NCBI GenBank assembly: GCA_023525715.1
Contig: CM042010.1
Coordinates: forward strand, 61,989,729-62,053,728
DNA length: 64,000 nt
Direction of reading: 5' to 3'
Source: Cichorium intybus
Lineage: Eukaryota > Streptophyta > Magnoliopsida > Asterales > Asteraceae
The first letter of the stretch is position 1. Every line of letters starts with the position of its first letter. Position numbers and translations under genes: made by a program. This document shows positions 52,989 through 62,883 of the stretch, in pieces. The notes under the pieces were generated by a model, which was not told the origin of the DNA, ran no database searches, and saw only the letters and a list, made by a program, of their open reading frames with translations.

Positions 52989-53939
52989 ATGATGTCTACA
53001 TCTAACGAGAATAATGAATCAATAATTATTAATAATGAAGAAAATGAATCAGGATATATATTTGATGCTCTTATCAGTAAGAATAACATAAATAAAGATG
53101 CTATTAGAAAATCAAATTTTACATTATCAGAAAAACATAATTTTAAGTATGATACACTTAAAAATCTATTTTCAAGAAAAAATATTATTTATTATGGTAA
53201 AATAGTAGGTGAAGAACCGATACCTATAGAATCAACTCAAGGAAATATAATTATACCTATTATTAATAAACAACAAATCAAAAATAAAATACAACATATC
53301 AAAGAAATAAATCGATTAAAGATAGCATATATTCATATATCTACAATTCAAGTAATTTTGAAAAGTACTTTTAGTGATTTAGATACACCAATAGAATTAG
53401 AAATTAGAGATGATCGTATAATTAATAGTCAAGAAAGTATTATTGCAAAAGGAAAAGGAAATTTAATTGAAGGAAAAATAAAATTTAATATAAATATACA
53501 ATTAGGACTTAGTTTAAAAGATAGAAATCTAAGTAATAGTATTACAGTAACATATAAATTATTAAGACAAAATTTTATGTTAAAAGGAAATCATCCTTTT
53601 ACTTTAACATATCAAATAAACTATGCATTAACAAATTCTCATCATAGTATTACATTTAAAACAGAAGATAGAATTCATATTGATAAACTATTTGAACCTT
53701 TATTATCTCTTGAATCACCAAAAAAAATAGATAATAAACCAGTTTATGAAACAGATTTTCGACAACAAATAATTACACCTTTAGTTAAAAGAGACCCAAT
53801 AATAGAGCCTCCAATTTCAACAATTATAGGAAGATCCTCTATTTCAGAAATACAACCTTCAACATCTACGGAAAATAGAAAAAATGAAAACATTGAAGAA
53901 ATAAAAGAAATGATTAAATCATTAAGCTTACGAATATGA
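52989..53939 (+). CDS. Movement protein, intact (316 aa)
   Basis: 30K-type movement protein. Same architecture as 30493-31443: polar Asn/Glu-rich N-terminus, 30K core with IAYIHISTIQVIL, IELEIRDDR and GKGNLIEGK, proline-rich C-terminal segment. The stop overlaps ORF II (ATGA). First ORF after the PBS. Open throughout. Confidence 0.9.
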   Translation: MMSTSNENNESIIINNEENESGYIFDALISKNNINKDAIRKSNFTLSEKHNFKYDTLKNLFSRKNIIYYGKIVGEEPIPIESTQGNIIIPIINKQQIKNKIQHIKEINRLKIAYIHISTIQVILKSTFSDLDTPIELEIRDDRIINSQESIIAKGKGNLIEGKIKFNINIQLGLSLKDRNLSNSITVTYKLLRQNFMLKGNHPFTLTYQINYALTNSHHSITFKTEDRIHIDKLFEPLLSLESPKKIDNKPVYETDFRQQIITPLVKRDPIIEPPISTIIGRSSISEIQPSTSTENRKNENIEEIKEMIKSLSLRI

Positions 53940-54181
53940 CAGAAACATCTAGTAGTAAAATATATGATATAGATTTACAAATGAAAGATGAAATGACAGT
54001 AAATGAAAAAATGCATATAATAAATAAAAAACTAAACAATCTCATCGAAATAAATAAACACTTATTGGTAAAACAACTATCAGAAATATTACAAAAAATA
54101 AATCTAACACAAAATTTGCTTGAACAGATTTATAAATTATTAGAAGTTAAAAATACTAAACAACCACCTTTAACATGGTAA
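53936..54181 (+). CDS. ORF II, 81 aa
   Basis: Open; coiled-coil-like, with NLTQNLL. Overlaps MP and ORF IIb. Confidence 0.7.
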   Translation: MTETSSSKIYDIDLQMKDEMTVNEKMHIINKKLNNLIEINKHLLVKQLSEILQKINLTQNLLEQIYKLLEVKNTKQPPLTW

Positions 54182-54342
54182 TCAAAAATATTTTACAAAA
54201 ATTAAAAACATGGTTTAAAAAGTATAAAAGAAATAAAGAAAATACTAATAAAAAAGATAGTTATAAAAATGACATATTAACGAAAGAAGATTATATAAAT
54301 AATGATATATTAGATCAATTATTTAGTAATTGTCATGACTAA
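54175..54342 (+). CDS. ORF IIb, 55 aa (form A ending, form B-like middle)
   Basis: Has the NKKDSYKNDILTKED segment otherwise seen in form B, but ends QLFSNCHD and overlaps the pol ATG at 54335 like form A. It is therefore intermediate or recombinant. Confidence 0.6.
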   Translation: MVIKNILQKLKTWFKKYKRNKENTNKKDSYKNDILTKEDYINNDILDQLFSNCHD

Positions 54343-56339
54343 TAATAAATATAGCAAATATAGCAATCAAAAAAGTAAAGAAAAACCTAAAGTTAACCCT
54401 AATAGTACATTTATAACAACCACAATAGATAATCGAAAAGTAATCGCATATATTGATACAGGTGCAACACTATGTTTTGGAAAAAAGAATATTTTAGCAA
54501 AATGGGAAAAACTTAAAATACCAATTGAAATTACTATTGCTGATAAATCTGTACATAACATTTGGTATGTAGGAAGAAATATTAGTGTTATTATAGAAAA
54601 AACTCCTTTTATCACACCAACCATATATCAACATGATTCAGGAATAGATCTTGTTATTGGAAATAATTTTTTAAAATAATATAATCCTTTTGTTCAAACA
54701 ACCGAATACATAAGCATCAAACACCCATCTAAAGGAATTATAAAAACCTCTATAATTAAACAATATGATCTTATTAAAATAATGAAACAAGAAGTTGGTT
54801 TTCAACTACGAGTATTATTAACATTAACAAAAGATATTGCTGAAAAACAACTAGAAGAAGTATGTAGTGAAAATCCATTAGATCAATTAAAAAACACAAA
54901 TAATCAAGAAATTAAAATACTACTAAAAGATCCTAAAGCAGAAATTAATGTACCTAATAAAATACCATATAGTATAAAAGATGTAAATGAGTTTAAAACC
55001 GAATGTAGTCAGCTTTTAGAAAAAGGAATTATAAGAAATAGCACGAGTCCACACTCTGCACCCGCCTTTTATGTAGAAAATCATAATGAAATAAAACGAG
55101 GAAAAAGAATAATGGTTATTAATTATAAAAAAATGAATGATGCAACTATTGGAGATTCATATAAATTACCAAGAAAAGAATACATTTTAGAAAAACTAAA
55201 AGGAAATACATACTTTAGCACATTTGATGCAAAATCAGGATATTGGCAACTACGACTACACGAAGATACGAAACCACTAACGGCTTTTTCATGTCCACCT
55301 CAGCGACACAACGAATGGAACGTTCTACCATAACGTTCTACAATTTGGTCTAAAACAAGCACCCGCAATATATCAAAGGTTTATGGATTCAACCTTAAAT
55401 GGTTTGGATCAAATATGTCTTGCATATATTGATGATATTATTGTTTTTACCAATGGAAATGAACAATTACACCTTGAAGCAGTTATTAAAGTTTTACAAA
55501 GAATTAAAGAAAAAGGTTTAGTTTTATCAAAAAAGAAATCTAAACTTTTACAAACTAAAGTTGAATATTTAGGACTAAAAATCGAAGAAAACGGACAACT
55601 TTCTTTAACAGATAATGTTCGAGAAAAATTGTATTTATTTCCCGATAAACTAGAAAACCGGAAACAAATACAACGATTTCCTGGCTGTTTAAACTACATC
55701 GCAGAACAAGGTTTTCTAAAAAATTTAGCAAATGAAAGAAGAATTTTACAAAAGAAAATATCAGAAAAAATACCATGGTCTTGGACCAATGAAGATACTA
55801 CTTTAGTCAAAAATATAAAAGAAAAAATTCATGTTTTACCAACACTATACAACTCGCAACCGGACGACTTTTTAATAGTCGAAACGGATGCATCAAAAGA
55901 TACATGGGCAGGATGCCTAAAAGCAATTATACATGGAAAAATATTATTGGGTTTAGACACCGAGGGAAACCTTCTGCCTAAACCATTCGAAGCATACAGT
56001 GATACGAAAGTATCATCAAAAGTAAACAGTAATACGAAAGTATTACCAGAAGCATACAGTGATACGAAAGTATCATCAAAAGCATACAGTAATACGAAAG
56101 TATTACCAGAAGCATACATTGATACGAAAGTATCATCAAAAGTATACATTGATACAAAAGCATCATCAGAAGCATACATTGATACGAAAGTATCATCAGA
56201 AGTAAACAGTGATATGAAAATATCATCAAAAGTATTCAGTGATACGCAAGTATCATCAAATTATACACATTACAGGTACATAAAGACCGAGCACAACCAC
56301 ATAGCAGATACATTGACGAGAGAATGGAAGCCATTATGA
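54335..56339 (+). pseudogene. Pol, broken, with form B-type RNase H deletion
   Basis: Protease DTGA intact. TTA to TAA at 54677-54679. A short duplication near 55330 (CGTTCTACCATAACGTTCTAC) breaks RT before YIDD. From 55383 it is open with YIDD, TDAS and about nine repeats, but then VSSNYTHYRYIK..NHIADTLTRE as in form B: the HERE and TDSKY parts are gone. An A/B recombinant within the repeat array. Confidence 0.9.
55987..56260 (+). repeat. 30-bp hairpin minisatellite (A/B hybrid, ~9 units)
   Basis: The first units match form A; the later ones (VNSDMKISSK, VFSDTQVSS) match the form B copy at 45205-45445. This locates the exchange inside the array. Confidence 0.92.
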
Positions 56340-57712
56340 AGCAAATCTAGCACCAGCTAAAACAGAAGCAGGAACAAAAAGTAGCCATGATGAAGCAACT
56401 AGAAACAATCAAGAAGGAAGAAGAACAGCTCCAACAAACACTGCAGATATTGTCAACACAGTTCACTCCAGTCAAAGAAGACGCAGAAAAGTCAACAGGC
56501 AGTTCAACCATTCCACCTACACCAACAATCCAGCAAATTTCATCAGACAGTTCCGATAAACAACAGGAGAAGCCATCATCATCCACCTGTAACTCTCAAT
56601 AAATATTCAAAACTCATCAACAATCAACTGATGCAGAGACGAAGAAATGGTACGTTATTTTTAACGGACCACACAAAGGAATCTATAACGATTGGGGAAT
56701 TGCAAATTCTCATATCGTTGGAAAGAACGTTACACACAAAAGTTACAAAACAAAAGCTGAAGCAGAAACAGCATTCAGAGAAGCATACAAAACGGTTACA
56801 ACTGAAACCATTGAAAAATCATCAAAGACAACCATCCTTGGAATCCTTCCAAAAACAGAACCACAACCAAAGTCTTTAAACCAGTTAAACGCAGCCAAAG
56901 CAGCCAAAGCAGCCCTACAAGCTATACCATTTACAAAAGAAAAAGAATTAATGAAAAAACCAACCACTGAAAAATTCGCAAAGTTATGGGATAGTCTAGT
57001 CTCATACACAGAGGTCCATTCACTAATGGGCTTTTATCCAGTCATACGAAAACCAGGCCCAAAAGCAATTTTCTTAGCCAACCTTACTGATCCAATGACT
57101 CTTTGGGAATATTTCACCCATGGATTCATGGATACAATTTACCTAGATGGAACCAATCTACATTGCATTAGTGAATTCCCAACAACTTTCCAATTAGTTA
57201 TTCGTCATTACAAGACACGTTTTGCAAATGAACGTGATTTATTCATTAAATTATATTCTAGCTATCCATTTTTTGATGAAGACTCACAGCTACTAGTTCC
57301 AAGCATTACATTTGCATACATGGGAATCAGTAATGGAACTAAGCCAACTAAAGACGAACTTCCACATGAAACACCAACACAAGATCATCTAATTTTTTCA
57401 TTAGCAGGAGTTTATTTAGCCTCTTCAAGAATAGGCAACGGAAAAGAACAAAGATCACAAGTTAGAATAAACTATTGCAGCAAAACATTTCTACTATATA
57501 CACCAATTGACACAGAAATATCCACTGAAGGAATGCAAGCTGTAGAACGATTCGAAGAACCATTTGAAAAATTCTCACATCATCTAGCCGTTCTACCTGC
57601 AGAAATTAAAAAACAATTATGCAAGCATATTATGCATTTTCCACGTCACCAATGCAATTATTGTCACGAAAACAAGGACGAGACACCATTCATGGAGATA
57701 ATGGAAGAATAG
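56324..57712 (+). pseudogene. TAV, two nonsense codons
   Basis: ATG 56324. CAG to TAG at 56348-56350 and CAA to TAA at 56600-56602. No frameshift seen. Viroplasmin domain and Cys/His cluster present (HFPRHQCNYC). Stop TAG, type 2. Confidence 0.9.
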
Positions 57713-58230
57713 TACACAACAGTATACCGCACTCAACAAAAGCAATCAACGACGCTTAATTCACGGTGGTGAGGATTTGGATTTATTCACAAAGAATATT
57801 TGTGAACCCCACCCTCATCATATCTACCATTATATTTTGTCGTTTGTTTTCCATTATGTAAATTAGGTGCTAGTCACCATCATGTAGTTTGTCTTTATTG
57901 TTATGGTGCTAGACACAATAATGTAGTGCTAGACACCACTAGTTAGTGTATTATTAGTGTAGGATACTATTAGACTCTAGAAGAGTCCCTCATATACTAT
58001 AAATAAGGCATTTGCCTAGTGTAATAAATCAGAGCTTATTTGTGTTAAGTTTTGAGTGCTCTCAAAATTCCTCTGTTGAAGCCTTATGCTTCTGAATAGC
58101 AGAGTTCTCTGTTGAAGCCTCGCGCTTCTGAATAGCAGAGCCTATCGAAGCATCTACGAAGCAGTTAATCAACGCATTAATCCAAGCATCAGTCAGGTAC
58201 ATCCCTTACACATCTTCATACATCATGACC
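57713..58230 (+). promoter_or_regulatory. Type 2 3' region, promoter and hairpin leader
   Basis: CACAAAGAATATTTGTG, three dyads, AGACTCTAGAAGAGTC, CTATAAATA at 57997-58005 (preceded by CATATA rather than CATGTA), AATAAA, two hairpins (about 58073-58140). It ends at the ORF Ib ATG (ATGACC), joined to pol at CCATGG. Confidence 0.82.
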
Positions 58231-58969
58231 ATGGTCTTGGACCAATGAAGATACTATTTTAGTCAAAAATATAAAAGAAAAAATTCATGTTTTACCAACA
58301 CTATACAACTCGCAACCGGACGACTTTTTAATAGTCGAAACGGATGCATCAAAAGATACATGGGCAGGATGCCTAAAAGCAATTATACATAGAAAAATAT
58401 TATTGGGTTTAGACACCGAGGGAAACCTTCTGCCTAAACCATTCGAAGCATACAGTGATACGAAAATATCATCAAAAGTATACAGTAATACGAAAGTATT
58501 ACCAGAAGCATACAGTGATACGAAAGTATTACCAGAAGCATACAGTGATACGAAAGTATCATCAAAAGTAAACAGTAATACGAAAGTATTACCAGAAGCA
58601 TACATTGATACAAAAGTATCATCAGAAGTATTAAAAACTGATAAATACGAGAAAAAATTATGTAAATATGTATCGGGAACATTTTCCCAAACTGAACAAA
58701 ACTACAGTACACATGAAAGAGAAACACTGGCATGTCTCAGAACCTTAAAGAAATGGAAAATCGATCTACTACAGACAAGATTTGAACTCCGAACAGATTC
58801 AAAATATCTGTTAGGATTCTGGCGATACAAGTTACAAGAAGATTACTGTCGAGGAAGGCTAATCCGTTGGCAGTTACAATTACACCAGTTTCATCCATAT
58901 CTCAGGTACATAAAGACTGAGCACAACCACATAGCAGATACATTGACGAGAGAATGGAAGCCATTATGA
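58231..58969 (+). pseudogene. Pol 3' third (connection and RNase H)
   Basis: Begins at PWSWTNEDT. All RNase H motifs are present: TDAS, HERE, TDSKYLLG, NHIADTLTRE, with a six-unit repeat insert. Protease, RT and the start are deleted. Confidence 0.9.
58447..58630 (+). repeat. 30-bp hairpin minisatellite (form A, 6 units)
   Basis: One unit is GATACGAAAATATC (half of the paired change), leaving a C-A mismatch next to the loop. Confidence 0.92.
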
Positions 58970-60328
58970 AGCAAATCCAGCACCAGCTAAAACAGAAGCA
59001 GGAACAAAAAGTAGCCATGATGAAGCAACTAGAAACAATCAAGAAGGAAGAAGAACAGCTCCAACAAACACTGCAGATATTGTCAACACAGTTCACTCCA
59101 GTCAAAGAAGACTCTTTGACGCAGAAAAGTCAACAGGCAGTTCAACCATTCCACCTACACCAACAATCCAGCAAATTTCATCAGACAGTTCCGATAAACA
59201 ACAAGAGAAGCCATCATCATCCACATGTAACACTCAAGAAATATTCAAAACTCATGAACAATCAACTGATGCAGAAACGAAGAAATGGTACGTTATTTTT
59301 AACGGACCACACAAAGGAATCTATAACGATTGGGGAATTGCAAATTCTCATATCGTTGGAAAGAACGTTACACACAAAAGTTACAAAACAAAAGCTGAAG
59401 CAGAAACAGCATTCAGAGAAGCATACAAAACGGTTACAACTGAAACCATTGAAAAATCATCAAAGACAACCATCCTTGGAATCCTTCCAAAAACAGAACC
59501 ACAACCAAAGTCTTTAAACCAGTTAAACACAGCCAAAGCAGCCCTACAAGCTATACCATTTACCAAAGAAAAAGAATTAATGAAAAAACCAACCACAGAA
59601 AAATTCGCAAAGTTATGGGACAGCCTAGTCTCATACACAGAGGTCCATTCACTAATGGGCTTTTATCCAGTCATACGAAAACCAGGCCCAAAAGCAATTT
59701 TCTTAGCCAACCTTACTGATCCAATGACTCTTTGGGAATATTTCACCCATGGATTCATCGATACAATCTACCTAAATGGAAACAACCTACAATGCATAAG
59801 TGAATTTCCAACTAATTTTCAATCAGTTATTCGCCATTACAAGACACGTTTTGCAAAAGAACGTGATTTACATTCCAGTTATCCATTTTTTGATGAAGAC
59901 TCACAGCTACTAATTCCAAGCATTACATTTGCATACATGGGAATCAGTAATGGAACTAAGCCAACTAAAGACGAACTTCCACATGAAACACCAACACAAG
60001 ATCATCTAATTTTTTCATTAGCAGGAGTTTATTTAGCCTCTTCAAGAATAGGCAACGGAAAAGAACAAAGATCACAAGTTAGAATAAACTATTGCAGCAA
60101 AACATTTCTACTATATACAACAAATAACACAGAAATATCAACTGAAGGAATGCAAGTCGTAGAACGATTTGAAGAACCATTTGAAACATTCTCGCATCAT
60201 CTTGACGTTCTACCTGCATAAATTAAAAAACAATTATGCAAACATATTATGCATTTTCCACGTCACCAATGCAATTATTGTCAAGAAAACAAGGACGAGA
60301 CACCATTCATGGAGATAATGGAAGAATA
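58954..60328 (+). pseudogene. TAV, frameshift, small deletion and nonsense
   Basis: Insertion of about 8 bases near 59112 (GAAGACTCTTTGACGCAG). A 12-bp in-frame loss near 59868 (LFIKL region). GAA to TAA at 60219-60221. The C-terminal Cys/His cluster lies after the stop. Confidence 0.89.
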
Positions 60329-60820
60329 ATACACAACAGTACACAACACTCATCAACAGTGCATAGCACTCATCAAAAGCATTCAATCATTATTTGGAAT
60401 TGACACAAAGAATATTTGTGCCCCCTCCCCTCATCATATCTTGTAATAATGTAGACTTTTAGTTTTTGTCGTTTGTTTTTAATTATGTAAATTAGGTGCC
60501 AATCACCATCCTATAGTTTGTCTTTATTTGTAAGTGCTAGACACAATAATGTAGTGTCAATAATAGCACGTATGCAGTAGCAGCCCTCATGTACTATAAA
60601 TAAGGCGTTTGCCTAGTGTAATAAATCAAAGCTTATTTGTGTTAAGTTTTGAGTGCTCTCAAAATTCCTCTGTTGAAGCTTTATGCTTCTGAATAGCAGA
60701 GTTCTCTGTTGAAGCCTCGCGCTTCTGAATAGCAGAGCCTATCGAAGCATCTACGAAGCAGTTAATCAACGCATCGTCAAGACATCAGTCAGGTACATCC
60801 CTTACACATCTTCATACATC
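60329..60820 (+). promoter_or_regulatory. Type 1 3' region, promoter and hairpin leader
   Basis: The 3' region lacks the GCACGACGCATTTTTCGCGG part (CATTATTTGGAATTG joint near 60393). CACAAAGAATATTTGTG, CTATAAATA at 60594-60602, GGCGTTTGCC, AATAAA, two hairpins (about 60668-60738). Confidence 0.82.
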
Positions 60821-61003
60821 ATGACCGATTCGAAAATACAAATACAAAACAATCGATATTATTTTGCATTAAAGATTCATAAACAAAGATTTAAAAATAG
60901 AATTGAACGTAATATCCATCTCCCTGTAACACAGTTAGAGGTTGATATCTACGATAATCAGCTTAAGTATCTACATGCAAGAATTTCAGAAACCACATGT
61001 TAA
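60821..61003 (+). CDS. ORF Ib, 60 aa
   Basis: Open consensus copy. Just downstream the leader is joined to CP, deleting PBS, MP, II, IIb and III. Confidence 0.7.
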   Translation: MTDSKIQIQNNRYYFALKIHKQRFKNRIERNIHLPVTQLEVDIYDNQLKYLHARISETTC

Positions 61004-62418
61004 ACCATTCCGCATTTATTTTGCTATATTTATGTTATTATCCGTGTTTCCCATTTATGTTTCCCCATTTGCAAGTAGAAACGTTAACTAAATTAATGGC
61101 AGCATTAGAAATACCTGAAGAAGTAAAAGATGAAAATATAGAAAATGACGTCGAAGTAGTATACGATTTTACATCCGACGAAGAAAATCCATATAATAAT
61201 CCTTATACTAATTTTGGAATAAAACGAAATAAATCATATGTAGAAGATGATTATCAAAATCAATACATATATGGACCACCATCTTTAGAAGAAAACTATT
61301 TGTATAGACAAGGTATGATTAAAAATAAACAAAATAAATGGGAAAAAGTACCACCACAATATGTACCAAAATTATTTACCACTCCAAAACCCATAGATAT
61401 TCTTTTTATAGACTGTGATTTGGATCCAGAAACAAAAATACAAGATTGGAGTAATCAAATGGGTATACAAATTCAATTAACCGACGAACTTAGAAATTTA
61501 CATCTAAGAAATTTCTTAAGTTACATTATGCATAATACACAAGGAAATGTTTATCGTTTTCTATCATCATTAGAAGAAGATGAACTATCTAGAATAGCAA
61601 CTACCGACGCAATGGAAACATTTAGAAAAGTTTTAGATAAAATTCTCCAAGAGTTTGTAGGAAAAAAGATAGAAGATAATGAATCAAAAGAAGCCTTTAG
61701 AAATAAAGCATTATGGCACTTAATAAATTTAAGAATATGTAATATGTGTTATCTAGATGCATTTATATGTGAATTTGCTGAACAATATTATTATTTAGAT
61801 CCACCAAGACAAAAATTAGCCTTAGACATGTTTTATCAAAAATTACCATCTACTTTTTCTCAAAGTGTATTAAAATATTTTAACAAGCTTTCACAAGAAG
61901 GTAAAATAGCAGAATCATTAGGTGCTCGAATAAACGTCTTAAAAGAATGGATGAAAGATAAATGTCTAAAACAAAAAACTAAAATTGACGCACAAATTAA
62001 TTTATGTTGTGAGAAACAATTTAATCAAATTGGTCAATACGGTTGTAAAAAGAACAAGCGTAAAAGAAAAAAGAAGGTTTGGAAAAAACAAACATATAAA
62101 CCAAAGTATAAACAATACTATAAAAACGGAGAAAGAAAATATTTTAGAAATCGAAAACAATATAAGCAAAAATATAAATCAAATTCAAACTATTGTCCGT
62201 CTAAGAAAAAAGATTGCAGATGCTGGCTATGCCAAGAACAAGGACATAAAGCCTATGAATGTCCAATAAAAAATAAGAAAGCAAACGAAACAAATATATT
62301 AAAAATTGCTTATGATATAGGATATGAACCAATTGAAGATTCAGATGTAGATTCAGATATTGATATCTACGCATACACTACTGATTCAAATTCCGAATCC
62401 GATATTGATAACGAATGA
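60997..62418 (+). CDS. Leader-capsid fusion ORF (473 aa), the only long open CP
   Basis: The natural CP start and first six codons are lost at 61072. A leader frame beginning ATGTTAAACC (60997) runs in frame through MFPHL into CP at Gln7. From there the CP is uninterrupted: acidic N-terminus, core, basic Lys/Tyr region, knuckle CWLCQEQGHKAYEC, acidic C-terminus. One core change is TFSQ for TVCQ. The fused N-terminus is hydrophobic (FILLYLCYYPCFPFMF). Whether it is expressed is unknown. Confidence 0.85.
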   Translation: MLNHSAFILLYLCYYPCFPFMFPHLQVETLTKLMAALEIPEEVKDENIENDVEVVYDFTSDEENPYNNPYTNFGIKRNKSYVEDDYQNQYIYGPPSLEENYLYRQGMIKNKQNKWEKVPPQYVPKLFTTPKPIDILFIDCDLDPETKIQDWSNQMGIQIQLTDELRNLHLRNFLSYIMHNTQGNVYRFLSSLEEDELSRIATTDAMETFRKVLDKILQEFVGKKIEDNESKEAFRNKALWHLINLRICNMCYLDAFICEFAEQYYYLDPPRQKLALDMFYQKLPSTFSQSVLKYFNKLSQEGKIAESLGARINVLKEWMKDKCLKQKTKIDAQINLCCEKQFNQIGQYGCKKNKRKRKKKVWKKQTYKPKYKQYYKNGERKYFRNRKQYKQKYKSNSNYCPSKKKDCRCWLCQEQGHKAYECPIKNKKANETNILKIAYDIGYEPIEDSDVDSDIDIYAYTTDSNSESDIDNE

Positions 62419-62883
62419 ATAAAATATGTCTTTTGAATATATTAACAATATTATGATTTTGCAGTTTCACGATAGAGAAAACAATGAAGAAAAATGCTTG
62501 TATTACCAATTTTATACAATTTGCAACCAGAAGACTTATTAATAGTCAAAACAGATGCATCAAAAGTATACAGTAATACGAAAGTATTACCAGAAGCATA
62601 CAGTGATACGAAAGTATCATCAAAAGTATACAGTAATACGAAAGTATTACCAGAAGCAGACAGTGATACGAAAGTATCATCAAAAGTATACAGTAATACG
62701 AAAGTATTACCAGAAGCATACATTGATACGAAAGTATCATCAAAAGCATACATTGATACAAAAGTATCATCAAAAGTATACATTGATACGAAAGTATCAT
62801 CAAATTATACACATTACAGGTACATAAAGACTGAGCACAACCACATAGCAGATACATTGACGAGAGAATGGAAGCCATTATGA
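62419..62883 (+). pseudogene. Form B RNase H remnant ORF (129 aa from 62494)
   Basis: Standard form B arrangement after CP: MSFEYINNIMIL, then MLVLPILYN..TDAS, repeats, NHIADTLTRE, overlapping the TAV ATG at 62868. Open. One unit reads EADSDTKV. Confidence 0.78.
62563..62805 (+). repeat. 30-bp hairpin minisatellite (form B, 8 units)
   Basis: Strict alternation of N-type and D-type units, then three TTGATAC(G/A)AAAGTATCATC units. Confidence 0.93.
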
